From NCBI GenBank assembly GCA_022495995.1, contig JAFEMH010000939.1, positions 512,444 through 576,443 on the forward strand: a stretch of DNA of 64,000 bases, written 5' to 3'. Below are positions 22,323 to 33,621 of the stretch, in pieces. Position numbers and translations under genes: made by a program. The first letter of the stretch is position 1; every line of letters starts with the position of its first letter. This DNA comes from Adenophora triphylla var. japonica. Lineage: Eukaryota; Streptophyta; Magnoliopsida; Asterales; Campanulaceae. The notes under the pieces were generated by a model. The model was given only the letters and a program-made list of their open reading frames with translations, did not search any database and was not told the DNA's origin.

Positions 22323-22605
22323 CTCCTCCGTCCCGTCCGACTTAGGACGTTTTGCCATTTTGGACGTCCCACCCGACTTAGGACGCCCAAAATGGAAAGT
22401 TTATATTACTTTTATATTAAATGGGACCGACTTGTCATACTCACAACAATAATCTCATCACTATTTATCCCACTCATTCTCTCTCCTATTTAATTTTTCA
22501 CACTCACAACACATCCTCCACTCATTCTCTCTCCTAATATTATAATAGTATTCCTTAATCCTCATACCAAATAAAAAATTTCTAAGTCGGACGGGACGGA
22601 GGGAG
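22323..22605. mobile_element. Stowaway-type MITE (283 bp), first of four in a row
   Basis: It begins CTCCTCCGTCCCGTCCGACT and ends AGTCGGACGGGACGGAGGGAG-type sequence between TA tracts. Confidence 0.85.
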
Positions 22606-22619
22606 TATATATATACATA

Positions 22620-22900
22620 CTCCCTCCGTCCATTTAGTATCTTCACAGTTACTGTTTGCGCGGGGATTAAGAAAAAAAATGATATAAATGTTGTGAGTGT
22701 AAAAGTAAAATAGGAGAGAGAATGAGTGGAGGGAATAGTAAATTATAATGGTGTTGTGAGTATTAAAATAATGTAGGAGAGAGAATGAGTGGAGGGAATA
22801 GTGATATAAAGTTTCCATTTTAGGTAAAAAAACAAAGTGTGAAGTAAGTATGTGGACGCCCAAAATAGAAAGTGTGAAGTATGTAAATGGACGGAGGGAG
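22620..22900. mobile_element. Stowaway-type MITE (281 bp), second of four
   Basis: It begins CTCCCTCCGTCCATTTAGTA and ends TAAATGGACGGAGGGAG. Confidence 0.85.
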
Positions 22901-22920
22901 TATATATATAAACATATATA

Positions 22921-23205
22921 CTCCCTCCGTCCCGCTAATATTAGCACACTTTCCTTTTTGGGCGTCCCGCTAATATCCGCACACTCCCAAAAAGGAAACT
23001 TTATATTAATAAAATATTCACCCAACCCCACTCATTCTCTCTCCTACATTATTTTAATACTCACAACACCATTATAATTTATTACACCCTCCACTCATTC
23101 TCTCTCCACTCATTCTTTTACACTCACAACATTTTATTAAAATATCATATTCGTAATTAAAAAGCATAAGCAGTGTTTGTGCTAATATTAGCGGGACGGA
23201 GGGAG
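22921..23205. mobile_element. Stowaway-type MITE (285 bp), third of four
   Basis: It begins CTCCCTCCGTCCCGCTAATA and ends TATTAGCGGGACGGAGGGAG. Confidence 0.85.
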
Positions 23206-23229
23206 TATATACATATATATATATATATA

Positions 23230-23473
23230 CTCCCTTCGTCCCACGATAATATGCGAAAAGACCTCTTTTGGACGTCCCACAATAATCTGCACTTTCCTAA
23301 AATGGAAATGAGACATACTTCTCTCTACTCACAACACTTTTCAAATTTACTATTCTCTCCGCTCATTCTCTATCCTATTTTACTTTTAGACTCACAACAC
23401 GTCACCTTTATCAATTTTTACCTTAATTCCTGCAACGGCACAAAAAGTGCATATATTTGTGCGACGGAGGGAG
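23230..23473. mobile_element. Stowaway-type MITE (244 bp), fourth of four
   Basis: It begins CTCCCTTCGTCCCACGATAA and ends TTTGTGCGACGGAGGGAG; a TATG(TG)n tract follows. Confidence 0.8.
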
Positions 23474-23499
23474 TATATATATGTGTGTGTGTGTGTGTA

Positions 23500-24095
23500 T
23501 ATCTAACAACACACACTGGAAAATCGAATACACGATACTGACATTACAATTGATTTTGAAATTAGGTTGGGTGTATTGTTCAAATCCACATACAAGTGAT
23601 GCGACATCACAAAAACTACTAACAGAGATAAAATCAAATGCTACTCCAATATTCAACCGATCAAGAGTTCCACAAGTTGTAATCAAAATTCAATTAATTG
23701 AATCCATACAAGAAAAATGTGGTACCTCTTAGCAGGATTTTTCCATCCTGGTTGTCGCCGGCAATGGATCAATCCCCGTCGGATTGCTATGACGAAGTTC
23801 TATGAGGAATTCGGAATGAGATTTGGTCACAGCGCCACGAATTTTAGGAGCGTGTAGAAAGAATTGGCAACGGCACCCTAAAGAATTGTCAATGTTGAAC
23901 TGCAACTCATTTCTTCAACTCAAAATGGGTGTGTTACTGTGGGTAGTGAATCTAGACAGACATGGATATAAAGATGAGTTGGATTTTCTTTCGGTAAAAA
24001 TAATTTATTTATATGATTTTTTTTATTTATAATGTGAGAAGTATATTTTATTAAAAATATTTCTTTACCCATTTATTTGTTTTTTGAAAGATCCA
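23500..24095. other. spacer with possible gene fragment
   Basis: 23720-23920 has less AT-rich, code-like sequence (minus strand reads GLIHCRRQPGWKNPAKR before a GT), but I could not recognise a protein. It may be a captured or decayed gene piece. Confidence 0.25.
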
Positions 24096-24246
24096 GCCAA
24101 AAACTTGTAAAAAACGCGTTTTTTTTAAGCTTAACAAAAAACGTGTTTTTAGAACACGTCGAATCTTCCGCCTCGGCGCCCAACTCCCGTTCATCCCCAA
24201 ATCCAAAGATTCAAAAAATCTTTTAATCCACAAATTGGACCGATCG

Positions 24247-24534
24247 ATGCCGCGGGCGCAGAGTAACGTGATGGAGCGTCCGATTCGTAGCGAAGAGGGG
24301 GAATCAGATTTGTATTCTGCGGGAACGGTGGAAAGGGGAGATGAGGTGGAGAATTCGACAGAGGGGAAGTCGATTTACTTGGTGTCTGACGGAACGTGAT
24401 GGACGGCGGAGCATTCCGTCAATGCGGCGTTGGGTCAATTCGAGCATTGCTTGGTGGATAGGGCATGTTCGGTCAGAGCCCCTTTGCTTGAATTTGAGAA
24501 AACACAAGAAATTTTTCCAACGACGAAAGATTAA
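24247..24534 (+). pseudogene. captured fragment of the PPDK regulatory protein gene
   Basis: The frame from the ATG at 24247 reads into KSIYLVSDGT, then an in-frame TGA at 24397-24399 where the family has glycine, then [20 protein letters not shown] and RACSV before homology ends near 24475. This is the conserved start of the DUF299 kinase/pyrophosphorylase domain of plant pyruvate,phosphate dikinase regulatory protein (PDRP1/RP1), which reversibly phosphorylates PPDK in chloroplasts. Only about 45 domain residues plus a presumptive leader are present. It is embedded in a transposon, so it is cargo, not a functional gene. Confidence 0.85.
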
Positions 24535-24552
24535 AGAGAGCAGCAGTTCATT

Positions 24553-25010
24553 TTAATGCCAGTGTAGGTTATTTTGAATGCCAGTGTAGGCTATTTTGAA
24601 TGCCAGTCTATGTTTTTTTGAATGACAATTCATGTTTTTTTGAATATCAGCCAAAATAATTATCAGTGTTTTTTGAGTGCCAGTGTATGCATTTTTTAGT
24701 GCCAGTGTATGTATTTTCAAATGCCAGTCCATATATTTTTGAATGCCAGTGTTTGTGTTTTTAAGAGCCAACAAAAATGATTACCAGTTTTTTTGAGTGC
24801 CAGTGTATGTGTTTTTGAGTGTCAGTGTATGTGTTTTTGAGTGCCAGTCCATGTATTTTTGAATGCTAGTGCTTGTGTTTTGAGAGCCAGTTTATGTATA
24901 TAAAAGTGCCCGTGTAAAAACTGGCACTTTGTTAAACTGATACTGACACTTTTTTCACTGGCACTTTGTCACACTGGCACTTTGTTTAACTGGCACTGGC
25001 ATAAACGGGG
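24553..25010. repeat. GCCAGTG tandem array and its inverse
   Basis: Units of roughly 20-30 bases starting GCCAGTGTATGT-TTTTGA run left to right, then switch to CTGGCACTTTGTT units in the opposite sense. The two halves could pair as a long hairpin. Confidence 0.85.
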
Positions 25011-25069
25011 AAACACAAAACACGTTTTTCCTAATGTCAGGAAAAACGCATTTTTCATAAGACACACTC

Positions 25070-25745
25070 ATTATTTTCTTCCAATAAAAATAAATATTTA
25101 TTTAAAGTTTTAATATATAATGTTTCAAATTTTTGTGATTCAGACCCTTTTATTTATAAAATTTTCAATAAACCGCCTTAAGAGAAGAGGAAAATCAACT
25201 TCAAAGTAACTGGTCTGGTCTGTTATATTGTTAACCCTTATGGATTTGTTTGTTGATTTTATAATGACAATTGAAAATGTGGTTAAATTGAAAACGAAAG
25301 TAAAGTACGCATGTGATACTTCTTGTTTATTAACTACGCATGTGAAATTGACTATCCCCAATTTGTATGCGGGTCAATTTAGCTAAATTATTTAAGTAAT
25401 TTAAATTTACCTTTTTCTTTTAAAATTAAAATGAAGAGCTTAATTGGCTCTCCATTAAAATGAAGAGCTTAATTTGCAATGAAAAAAACTAATATCATGC
25501 ATTAGTAAAAATCCTTTGACATATTATTAATAAATAATATAATTAGTCTAATAGTTTTTTTTTAAACATGATTGGTAGTATTTAATTATATATTAATGAT
25601 ATTTTTACAATTTTGTTAAAATAATTAAATATATATAAAAGAGTTACTCAGTGATAAAAATAAAATCTCAGATAGTGGTAAAAGTAAAGTCTCACATTCT
25701 GTAAAATTTAGGGTTCAATTTCTCTACTTGTCTCGCTCATAGCTA
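25070..25745. other. AT-rich spacer
   Basis: Nothing but low-complexity AT-rich sequence and short direct repeats (AAAATGAAGAGCTTAATT at 25427 and 25458). Confidence 0.4.
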
Positions 25746-25752
25746 TAGCTTG

Positions 25753-26656
25753 GACTAGGGATGGAAATAGTTCGGTTTAGCTCGATTTGGACAAATTTAG
25801 AAGTCAAATCGCTAGCATCGGTTTGGAGAAATTTCAAATCGAGCTAAACCAAACCGCTATGTTTTTCGGTTTGGTTCGGTCTAAACCGAGATTTGATTTT
25901 GCGGTTCAGATCACGTTCCAAACCGCGATCTAGACCACGGTCCAAATCGCATTTCAAACCATAATCATTTTTTTGTTAACCATTTTATGACTAATGAATA
26001 TAAATAAGTACTTGAAATAAATACAAGCATAACTTGATTAAGAATAAGTACTTAGAATATAAATAAGTTCACAAGCAATATTTCAACTAAAACTGTGCAA
26101 TGAAAACTAGAGCTGTCAAGGAAAATTTTACTATTTCAATCGAGCTTAAAGATTAAGAATCAATGCAAGTGACAACCCATTTTTCGCAGCTTGATCAAGG
26201 ATGGAATAGTATGACTAAGTACCTGAATTCATGATTTGTGATACCCAAAAGTTAATTCAAGTTTGACTACAGACTCAGAAATAATACATAAAAATGATTT
26301 GCCTTATAAGGAGCACACCAATGTAATCACAGTACATAGATTGGACAAAATTAAATGTAAACATAAGGTAAGCCAGGAAAGAATACATGATTCTTGCGGT
26401 TCCATGGTTCGGTTCACGACTCGGTTTCACGGTTCGGTTTAATGGTTCGGTTTCACGATTTCAAATTGTGGTTCGGTCTTAAACGGTTCGGCTCGGTTCG
26501 GTTTAGGAGTGTCAAACCCCAAGCTGAGCTGAACCACATAGTTTGTTAATTTCTCAAACCGAGCTAAACCAGTTATGTCTAAAAATCGAACCAAATCACA
26601 CGGTTTGACTCGGTTCGACTCCAAACCACGGTTTGAACCAAACCATTTCCACCCCT
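25753..26656. mobile_element. hAT-like non-autonomous element rich in CGGTTTGG motifs
   Basis: The left end reads TAGGGATGGAAATAGTTCGG and the right end, inverted, TAGGGGTGGAAATGGTTTGG. Both subterminal zones (about 100-200 bases) repeat AACCGAG/CGGTTTAG phrases. A flanking 8-bp duplication could not be confirmed. No coding region. Confidence 0.6.
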
Positions 26657-26689
26657 ACCAATTATTACGTCTTTGGCTGATTCTGAAAT

Positions 26690-26850
26690 ATTGATGTTAG
26701 CTCACATGTCGCCACTAGGCGACATCCTCGTCTGGGCGATAACCTTCCATTATTGTCGTTGGTTCGAATCTCGTCATTCGAAATCTTACTTTGAATCTAT
26801 GCTCGTACAATTCAGAAATGGGCCATAATTGGCTTATCGCTAGTTTCCGT
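26690..26850 (+). mobile_element. possible SINE with tRNA-like promoter
   Basis: A B-box GGTTCGAATCTC is at 26761 and an A-box-like TTAGCTCACATG upstream at 26697. The spacing is longer than in a tRNA, so this is tentative. Confidence 0.25.
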
Positions 26851-26987
26851 TTCTCGCCTACACTAGTAATGTCGCCAAGTTTTCTTTAATCTGTCTTGGA
26901 CTTATTTCTTGCTCCTTGACCAATTTTTAATATGTTGGGCCCCATTAAAACTGTGTAGTCCCAAATTCATTTTTTCATGATCATATT

Positions 26988-27355
26988 ACTCCCTCAAACC
27001 CAAAATGATTTTTCTACTTTTTATTGTTAATCTATACTCCTTAGAGAATATATATCCCACATCTTTTTTTAAAAAAAAAAAAAAAAAAACTTAACTATGC
27101 ATTGATATATAGAATTAAGAAGCTACTTATGAATGCAACTATGTTTCCAAATTCACTATATATACTCCCTCAGGACCAAACTAATTTTTCTAATTTTTTT
27201 GATTGTTAATATATGTATTAGAGAATATATCTCACATCTTCTAAAAAAAAAACTCAACTATGGACCGATATATACACTTGATCAGCTACTTTTTAATGCG
27301 GATGTGTCTCCAAATTCACTATACTCTCTCAGGCTCAAAATGATTTTTCTACTTT
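26988..27355. repeat. tandem duplication, about 160-bp unit, 2.2 copies
   Basis: CTCCCTCAAACCCAAAATGA, CTCCCTCAGGACCAAACTAA and CTCTCTCAGGCTCAAAATGA start successive units at 26988, 27166 and 27326, each running through TTTTTCTA-TTTTT, TTAGAGAATATAT and TCCAAATTCACTATA. The unit starts look like MITE ends. Confidence 0.7.
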
Positions 27356-27390
27356 TTTTTAACTTTTGACTCATATCTAATTTTAAAGAG

Positions 27391-27562
27391 TTGGTTTTGG
27401 GAGAAACTAGTTTCTCCCAAATATTATAAAAAGTCCTGTTTTATTTTAAAAACCGGTTCAATGACCGGTTCAAAAAGCCGGGTTAGTTTGGTTTAAAATT
27501 CATGTACCGGTTTTTTTAAGTTAAAAACAAGACTTTTTATAATATTTTTTCCCCCAAAATTT
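27391..27562. mobile_element. MITE with palindromic ends, copy 1
   Basis: The left end holds the perfect 20-base palindrome GGGAGAAACTAGTTTCTCCC followed by AAATATTATAAAAAGTC; the right end carries the inverse GACTTTTTATAATATTTTTT then CCCCCAAAATTTT. A copy with the same layout is at 42291-42475. Confidence 0.7.
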
Positions 27563-28489
27563 TATGATTTAAAAAGGCTTTTTTAATAATAATTTTAGAC
27601 TAATTTACTTATCCTAATGAATATATAAAAATTATTATTGATAGTATTTATAATATTATATCAATAACAAATTTAAAATTTTAATTAAGATAATGAAATT
27701 AATTTAAATTTATTGATCAAAATACCTTTTTTTCTTAGTGTAATCCAACAAATGGGAAGATTATTTCCTGGAACATCTAGATATACATGTCCTAACGACA
27801 TTATACAATTATTATTAACAGTGCATGCCAACCTTCTTAGCATGATCCTACTTGTTTTGGGCTTGACCCAATCTATTCGATAAAATACGTTTAGTCCCCT
27901 CAAAATATATACGCAATTTCACTTTGTATCCCAAACTGAATTTTGTCCCAAAGTAAAGACTTTAATTAACATTTCGTCTCTTTTTACACCCTAACACCTA
28001 ACGAAGTTAAAAGTTTAATGAAAATTAGTCATGTGCTTATCACTTGAGAGACGTTTTGGTCATTTTCCTTGAATGGAGGAAGAAGGGAGATAGGTGGTTA
28101 TGGAATATGGAAGATATATGGGGGAGGGTATGTTATTTTGTCATTATTATAATTTTTGATTTAGTAATAAATAGATAAAAACATAATATAAAATAAATGA
28201 TTTTGGTACATGAGAATGACCAACTTAGGTAACTGAATATTTTGTGAATATTTTGTGAATCTTTGTAGTGTAGCTTATAAATTAAGCAACTAATAAAGTC
28301 CTATATTTGGGGAACTAACTCGAACATTTAAATGAAACCCTAGTAAGACTACATTACTTGAAGCCCAGTACTCCACTCCCACTCTCTCAGTCCTAGCTAG
28401 TTCCATATTTCTTGTGATCGAGCAAAGCAAAGCAGAGCTATTTTCGCTTCATCTTCTTCACGTCAACAAAGAAAGAAAGAAAGAAAATC
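27563..28489. other. spacer and PP2C promoter
   Basis: 27890-28075 resembles one arm of a TIR element (TTTGTATCCCAAACTGAATT, CACCTAACGAAGTTAAAAG) without a visible partner. 28380-28489 is the likely PP2C 5' leader, with AGCAAAGCAAAGCAGAGC and GAAAGAAAGAAAG tracts. Confidence 0.35.
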
Positions 28490-29821
28490 ATGATGATCAA
28501 TTACAAAGTTAGGAATTCTTATTCCCAGCTGATCATTCCCCAACAACACCTTTCTTCTTCTTCTTCTTCAACTTTCAACCAAAATACAACAAGCAGGTAT
28601 GTATCGATCAACGTAACCCTATTATTCTTCTTCTTTTGAGAACGATCACGTTAGGGTTTTGGCTTCGTTTTTGTTAAACCTTTTTATTTCCATGAAAATC
28701 TGTGGCTTTTCGTAAAAAGAAAAAAAATATTTTTTTTGTTATTATTTAAGAACGAGGTCTGTGTTCTTTATTAGTTAGTGCTACGTACTATGTTTTTTGA
28801 AATATTGTGTTTAGCTGTATAACAATGATCATGTAAGAATCATGTTTGACAAGTCGACGATAAATATAATTTGATTTTAATGAAATCCACGACCATGACG
28901 GACTTGTGTTCTTCCATTATCAGATTTCAATGGATGTATAGTTGCAAGATTACAATTACTGGAATACTTGTGAATTCATATGTAGCTAGTAACTGAATCT
29001 AACATATTTTCTTAATTTTGTGAATCAGAAATATTTCTTCAACATTGCGAATGGTGGCTGCATCATTGTACTTACCAAAGGACGACGAGTCAAACCCAAG
29101 AGGAGAAGATGCGCACTTCATCTGCTCAAATCAACAAACAATTGGTGTAGCCGATGGAGTTGGCGGCTGGGCTGCTACGAATACAGGCATCAGTGGAGGC
29201 GATTACGCAAGGGAGCTCATGGCCAACTGTGTGAAATCATTAGTAGGATCTGTTCATGTGGATCCAGAAAGAGTTCTTAATGAAGCTTATTCAAATACTC
29301 GTGTTCAAGGATCATCAACAGCTTGCATTATCAGTTTAATTCAAGACGGTGGAAATAATAAAAATATATTGCGTGTTTATAATGTGGGAGATAGTGGATT
29401 CATATTGATTAGAGAAGGTAAGTGTGTGTATAAATCACAGACACAACAACGTGGATTCAACTGTCCGTATCAGTTGGGGATAACTAGAGACAGTCCAAGG
29501 TGTGGAGAGAAGATGGAAGTTGAGGTGAGAGAGGGAGATTTATTGATTGCTGGGACGGATGGTTTGTTTGATAACATGCATATTTGGGAGATTGAAGAAA
29601 TGGCTAACAGAAGAACTGCTGCTTTAAGTAGGGATGTCGTTGGAGAAGATCATAGAACTTTATTGGAGAAGATGGCTTGTGAAATAGCTAACCTGGCGCT
29701 GTATAACTCTTTTGATAGATTTGCTGATACTCCGTATGCTAGAGCTGCTAGAAATGCTGGACGTAAACATAAAGGTGGAAAAGTGGATGATATCACTGTT
29801 ATCATCGCTTGTATCCGATGA
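28490..29821 (+). CDS. PP2C-type protein phosphatase, two exons
   Basis: Exon 1 28490-28596 and exon 2 29029-29821 join at an AG/A codon (Arg36) across a GT..AG intron, giving 299 residues. PP2Cs are Mg/Mn-dependent serine/threonine phosphatases. Visible motifs, in spliced numbering: GEDAHF (61-66), the metal-site VADGVGGW (76-83), GDSG (156-159), GTDGLFDN (211-218) and KVDDITVI (287-294). The metal-binding aspartates in these motifs are all present. The sequence looks most like the small plant PP2C group containing Arabidopsis At2g30170 and the PP2C 55/80 proteins. Exon 1 is serine-rich (a run of seven Ser near 22-28) and could be an organelle-targeting head, which is an inference. The full domain is about 260 residues, normal for this short group. 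Exon 2 alone has no good ATG at its start, so exon 1 decides the N-terminus. Confidence 0.93.
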
Positions 29822-30248
29822 ACTATATAGAATGTCGATGTGCATCAATATCCATCCTATCCGGGAAGAATAGTATTGAAGAAGAGGCCGTCAGGCAGGC
29901 TTGATAGAAGATCTGAAGATGAATGCAATATTTTCGGGACAGTAACTTTTGTAATGTCGATGTTGCCAATACTCTTTAGCTACAAAAACTTAACATTTTG
30001 CTACAAATTTTTTCTTAGCAAAATCTCATTTTTCTTGTAGTGGCAGCCTATGAAGTTACTATAGGTTCAGCTGCCCTTTCTTACTAAAACCCTACCCTAT
30101 CTTTTCTGGGGTGTTTTTTGACTCTGAATATATAAAGCCTTATATGTGTGTGCGCGCATGTATTGAATTGCCTGGTATGGAGATTGATTGATCGAAGTTA
30201 GTTACTCCCTCTGGATCTTTCTTACTTTCGTTTTTATAGTACTTCGGT
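29822..30248. other. 3' flank of PP2C gene
   Basis: Presumed 3' UTR and spacer. ACTCCCTCTGGATC at 30203 looks like a lone Stowaway-type end. Confidence 0.4.
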
Positions 30249-30309
30249 TTAAGATTTGTCAAAAACTTGTAAAAAACGCATTTTTTGTGACGTGTGTTTG
30301 TGTTTTTAG

Positions 30310-30870
30310 AATACCTCTCTCTCTCTCTACTCGCAGTTTCTGTCTCACTACTCTCTCTCTAAACTACTCTCTCTCTAAACGCAAACAACCATTTTCTCTC
30401 CCTAAATCCCTAAATCGTCCCTAGACAGAGAGAAATCGTCACTGAAATCCGCAAGCATGAATCCAGAAACCCCGTCGATTTCATCTACATTGCGATCAAC
30501 ACCTCCAGCAAACCCTATCCCTAGCCCTAAATCGAGATTCACCTCCGAGCTATTCAATTCCATTTCCCCACTCCCAGGCAACCCTAACCCTAAATCGAGA
30601 TCCATATCCAAGCTATTCGAACCCATTTCCCCAAACCGCCTCTCCGGACGCGACGATGATTGCTCAACACGCTGATGGAACAAATCCATAACGAAATTTA
30701 CCTGGTTGCCACGGTCGAATAAGTCCGTGCTTGTGATCGATTGGGTGCCGGAAACGTTGTCGGTGAATCCTCGGGAGGGGGATTGACGAGGTAGGTGCTC
30801 ACGGCCAGATGAAATTCAGAAATCAGGAGGGGGGAAATCAAGATCCGAGGACCTTGACTCATTCCATCTT
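30310..30870. other. unidentified cargo of the GCCAGTG element
   Basis: A CT-rich leader-like start (30300-30385) is followed by an open plus-strand frame from ATG 30457 to 30675 (72 codons), Ser/Pro-rich with a duplicated KSR-x-x-SxLFxxISP pattern. It looks like the 5' end of a plant gene (leader plus start of exon 1), but I cannot name it. Confidence 0.4.
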
Positions 30871-30929
30871 CCAATGTACATCTTTGTTTGAAGAGTGCAA
30901 GGGGGTTCCAATTTGAATGAGCCGGTTAA

Positions 30930-31590
30930 TATATGATCAAGTGCCAGTTGGTGTATAAGAGAGTGCAAGTTAGTGTATAATAAAGTGTCATCAAGGTTAA
31001 TGGTGAGTGTCAGTGCATGAAATGTGTGTTGGTAGAGTGCCAGCAAGATTAAAGGTGTATGGCGTGTGCCAGCACGTGGAGTAAAGAAACAATATTGAGT
31101 GTCATGTGTTTTTGAGTGTCAGTGTATGTGTTTTTGAATGCCAGTGCATGTGTTTTTAATTGATACTACAATTGGCACTTTTATAAGTGCCAGTATCAAT
31201 GTTAAAAAGTGCCAGTGTAATGGCTGGCAATTATTAACACTACCACTGACACTTTTAATAACTGCCAGTATCAATGTAAAAAAGTGTCAGTGTGAAGAGT
31301 GTCAGTTCATGTATATAAAAGTGCCCGTGTAAAAAACGTCAGTGTCAGTTTAACAAAGTGTCAATGTTAGTGTACTGGCACTTTGTTAAACTGGCACTGA
31401 CACTTTTTACACTGGCACTTTGTTATACATGCACTGGTACTTTGTTTACACTGGCATTTTGTTAAATTGATACTGGCACTTTTTTACACTGGCATTTTGT
31501 TACATATGCACTGACACTTTGTCACACTGACACTTTGTTAAACTGGCACTGGCACAAACGGGAAAACATAAAACACGTTTTTCCTAAGTG
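30930..31590. repeat. GCCAGTG array and inverse CTGGCAC array
   Basis: Units such as GTGCCAGTGTAA, GAGTGTCAGTGTATG and AAGTGCCAGTATC run to about 31370, then CACTGGCACTTTGTTA units in the opposite sense to 31550. Confidence 0.85.
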
Positions 31591-31849
31591 CCAGAAAAAA
31601 CGCGTTTTTTATAAGACCAACTCTTAAGATTTTTATTTGTTTTATTTTTTAAAATTGATGACGGGGCATATTTCATATATTCACAATAACGACCCACTTA
31701 TTATTTTTTACCAACTTTCTTTATTCTAATTTACATTTCATACTCACAATTTATTTTTCTTAATCTTCGAGTCAAAGTAGAAACATTAACTATGACATGA
31801 CAAACATTAACTGTGACATGACAGAGAGAGTAGTAGTTATTAGGATTGT

Positions 31850-32100
31850 TGTTATGTTACTTATATTAGGAATATAATATTAGAATGTTATATTCTATAC
31901 TATATATTATTATATATTATATAGTTTAGAAACTCAATCTTTGTATAAATTAGAAAAGATAATTTTTGTATTAGAATAAGACTCTAACTCTCTTTGTAAA
32001 CCCTATAAATATGTACCTCTAGTAACGTAATAAAATTGAATCTTTCATATTATTCCTTTCTACCTTGTATGATTGACTTTGTCTCTCTCCTTCATTCTAA
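31850..32100 (+). mobile_element. Ty1/copia-type LTR remnant
   Basis: About 250 bases starting TGTTATGTTACTTATATTAG, with a TATA-like CTATAAATATG at 32005. It is followed directly by a primer-binding site TGGTATCAGAGC (32103-32114), complementary to the 3' end of initiator tRNA-Met. No gag-pol follows; the next 350 bases are low-complexity CCACCATCAAAACCC-type repeats. Confidence 0.65.
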
Positions 32101-32102
32101 TA

Positions 32103-32114
32103 TGGTATCAGAGC
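32103..32114 (+). promoter_or_regulatory. retrotransposon primer-binding site (tRNA-iMet)
   Basis: TGGTATCAGAGC, the standard PBS of many plant LTR retrotransposons. Confidence 0.8.
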
Positions 32115-32469
32115 ATTAAGATCCATAATAGGACTTCTCCACCATCAAAACCCTAGCGGCAAAACGCTAAGCCGCCCCACCCACCATCAAAACCCAACCC
32201 TCCTCCACCTTCCAAAACAACTCTTGCCACAAACCCTCAAGCCGCCCCACCCTTGCTTCCGCCACCCACCATCAAAACCCCACCTTCCACAAACCTTTGC
32301 GGCACAACCCATACCTTCGGCCACGCTGTTTGATCGAGTGGCCCTTCTAGTGGGATGCCCATGTAGAGGAGGAGGCAAGTTTGCAGTGCGATTTCCGGCA
32401 CCTGCATCCGTGTTTCCCACATTCTCGCGCATTGGCTCACTGGAGGAAGTAGCAGTATACCCGTCAGAT

Positions 32470-33150
32470 ACCATGTTAATGATTGCGTGAGATTTCGAGG
32501 TCTAGCGTTGTTGTTTCTCGACAATGGAACCAAACTGATGACGTAGGAAACGATCCAGATCAACCTTATTACAGCAATAGGTTGATCCCTAGCAAATGAG
32601 ACCTGAAATCACGAACAAACGACTAGCCGGGTTGGTCTCTGGCTAATACCCTCCAGCGTGATGATGAGATATGGTGTTAAGAGTTAATATGAAACTGTAT
32701 TGAACAACGTAATCTTAAAATAGCCAAGAAGACATTATCTTTTAACGTTGGATGTTGTCTGATATATATAGTAGTGATGTATGATCGTATTGAATCCCTT
32801 AAATTGTGTAGATAATGTAGGCGTAACGATCTCAGTGATTGTAGAAGACGGTTATCGATTAAGTCATAGATGGACATACGTTTCCGTAGGTCGAGGTCGC
32901 ATGAGTAATCAAGGTCGACTTGCCTTTGTGTCTTATCCAGATAGAAATTGTATAAGTTGATGATCGTATTTCGGACGGAGCTAGGTCGGGATCAATGATG
33001 GTCGAACAAAGCAATAGGTCGACTGATCTTTGTCATTGGGCATGGGCGTTGCGGTAACTGTACATGCCCATTCAATAGTAGTGTCTATGTGATCTCTATA
33101 ATGTTGGGATTAGTTCGTTGGGCATAGCCCGTTACTTTTATTTCGTTCAT
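32470..33150 (-). mobile_element. second LTR remnant in opposite orientation
   Basis: On the minus strand, TTAACATGGTATCTGACGGG at about 32486-32467 resembles a copia PBS next to an LTR. The LTR would then be the sequence from about 32485 to 33150, which begins TGATTGCG on the plus strand and has no coding content. With 31850-32114 it makes a head-to-head pair of LTR-PBS ends, so this locus is rearranged. Confidence 0.4.
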
Positions 33151-33557
33151 ATATAAAAAAAATATTTTGATAAAAAATCATTTGAGGACAAAGTTTTTTA
33201 GAATTTTTTAAAAGTCGTTTATTATGAAATAATATTATTTAATTTGTGACGGTGGAAATATATACATTATTGTATTTTATAATGCTCTATCAGTATATTG
33301 TGTGAAAAGTAACTGCAAAAAATTGATCAAATTCAATGAACTCGCTATTGGCAACTGCGAAGTTACATTTTTTTTCCGATAAAACTCGTTATTTCTAATA
33401 GCGAGTTTTGTGAAACTTTTTTTTTTTTTATATATTCGCTACTGCTAATAGTGAGTTTCACTGAAATTGGTTTTTGCAAGAGGCACTATCAAAAAACTAT
33501 CTTTGAAAGATAGACATTACAAAACACACACACACAAATTGAATATTACAAAAACTC

Positions 33558-33558
<1 letters not shown>

Positions 33559-33617
<59 letters not shown>
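33559..33617. repeat. TA microsatellite
   Basis: About 29 uninterrupted TA dinucleotides. Confidence 0.95.

Positions 33618-33621
<4 letters not shown>

Larger units (their letters stand above)
24096..25069. mobile_element. MULE-like element of the GCCAGTG family, copy 1 (carries PDRP fragment)
   Basis: The left end reads GCCAAAAACTTGTAAAAAAC followed by GCGTTTTTTT; the right end, inverted, reads GAGTGTGTCTTATGAAAAAT followed by GCGTTTTTCC. These match the two end types of the copies at 30258 and 56501. After the left end comes a gene fragment (24247-24534), then about 350 bases of GCCAGTGTATG-TTTTTGA repeats (24553-24900), then inverse-oriented CTGGCACTTTGTT repeats (24915-25005). No transposase is present, so it is non-autonomous. 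No convincing target duplication was found for this copy. Confidence 0.75.
30258..31623. mobile_element. MULE-like element of the GCCAGTG family, copy 2, with 9-bp TSD
   Basis: The left end reads GTCAAAAACTTGTAAAAAAC and the right end, inverted, GAGTTGGTCTTATAAAAAAC; both run into GC(G/A)TTTTTT. The 9 bases TTAAGATTT occur directly outside both ends (30249-30257 and 31624-31632), the duplication length typical of Mutator-like elements. Inside, 30310-30860 is cargo, then GCCAGTG-type units, then CTGGCAC units. No transposase frame is present. Confidence 0.85.

Noticed and set aside
30402..30689. minus-strand frame rich in DLGLGL
   Set aside because: Opposite strand of a Ser/Pro-rich plus-strand frame in transposon cargo; low complexity gives no domain.
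32187..32563. open frames in the CCACCATCAAAACCC region
   Set aside because: Both strands are open because of simple repeats between two LTR ends; no gag-like pattern.
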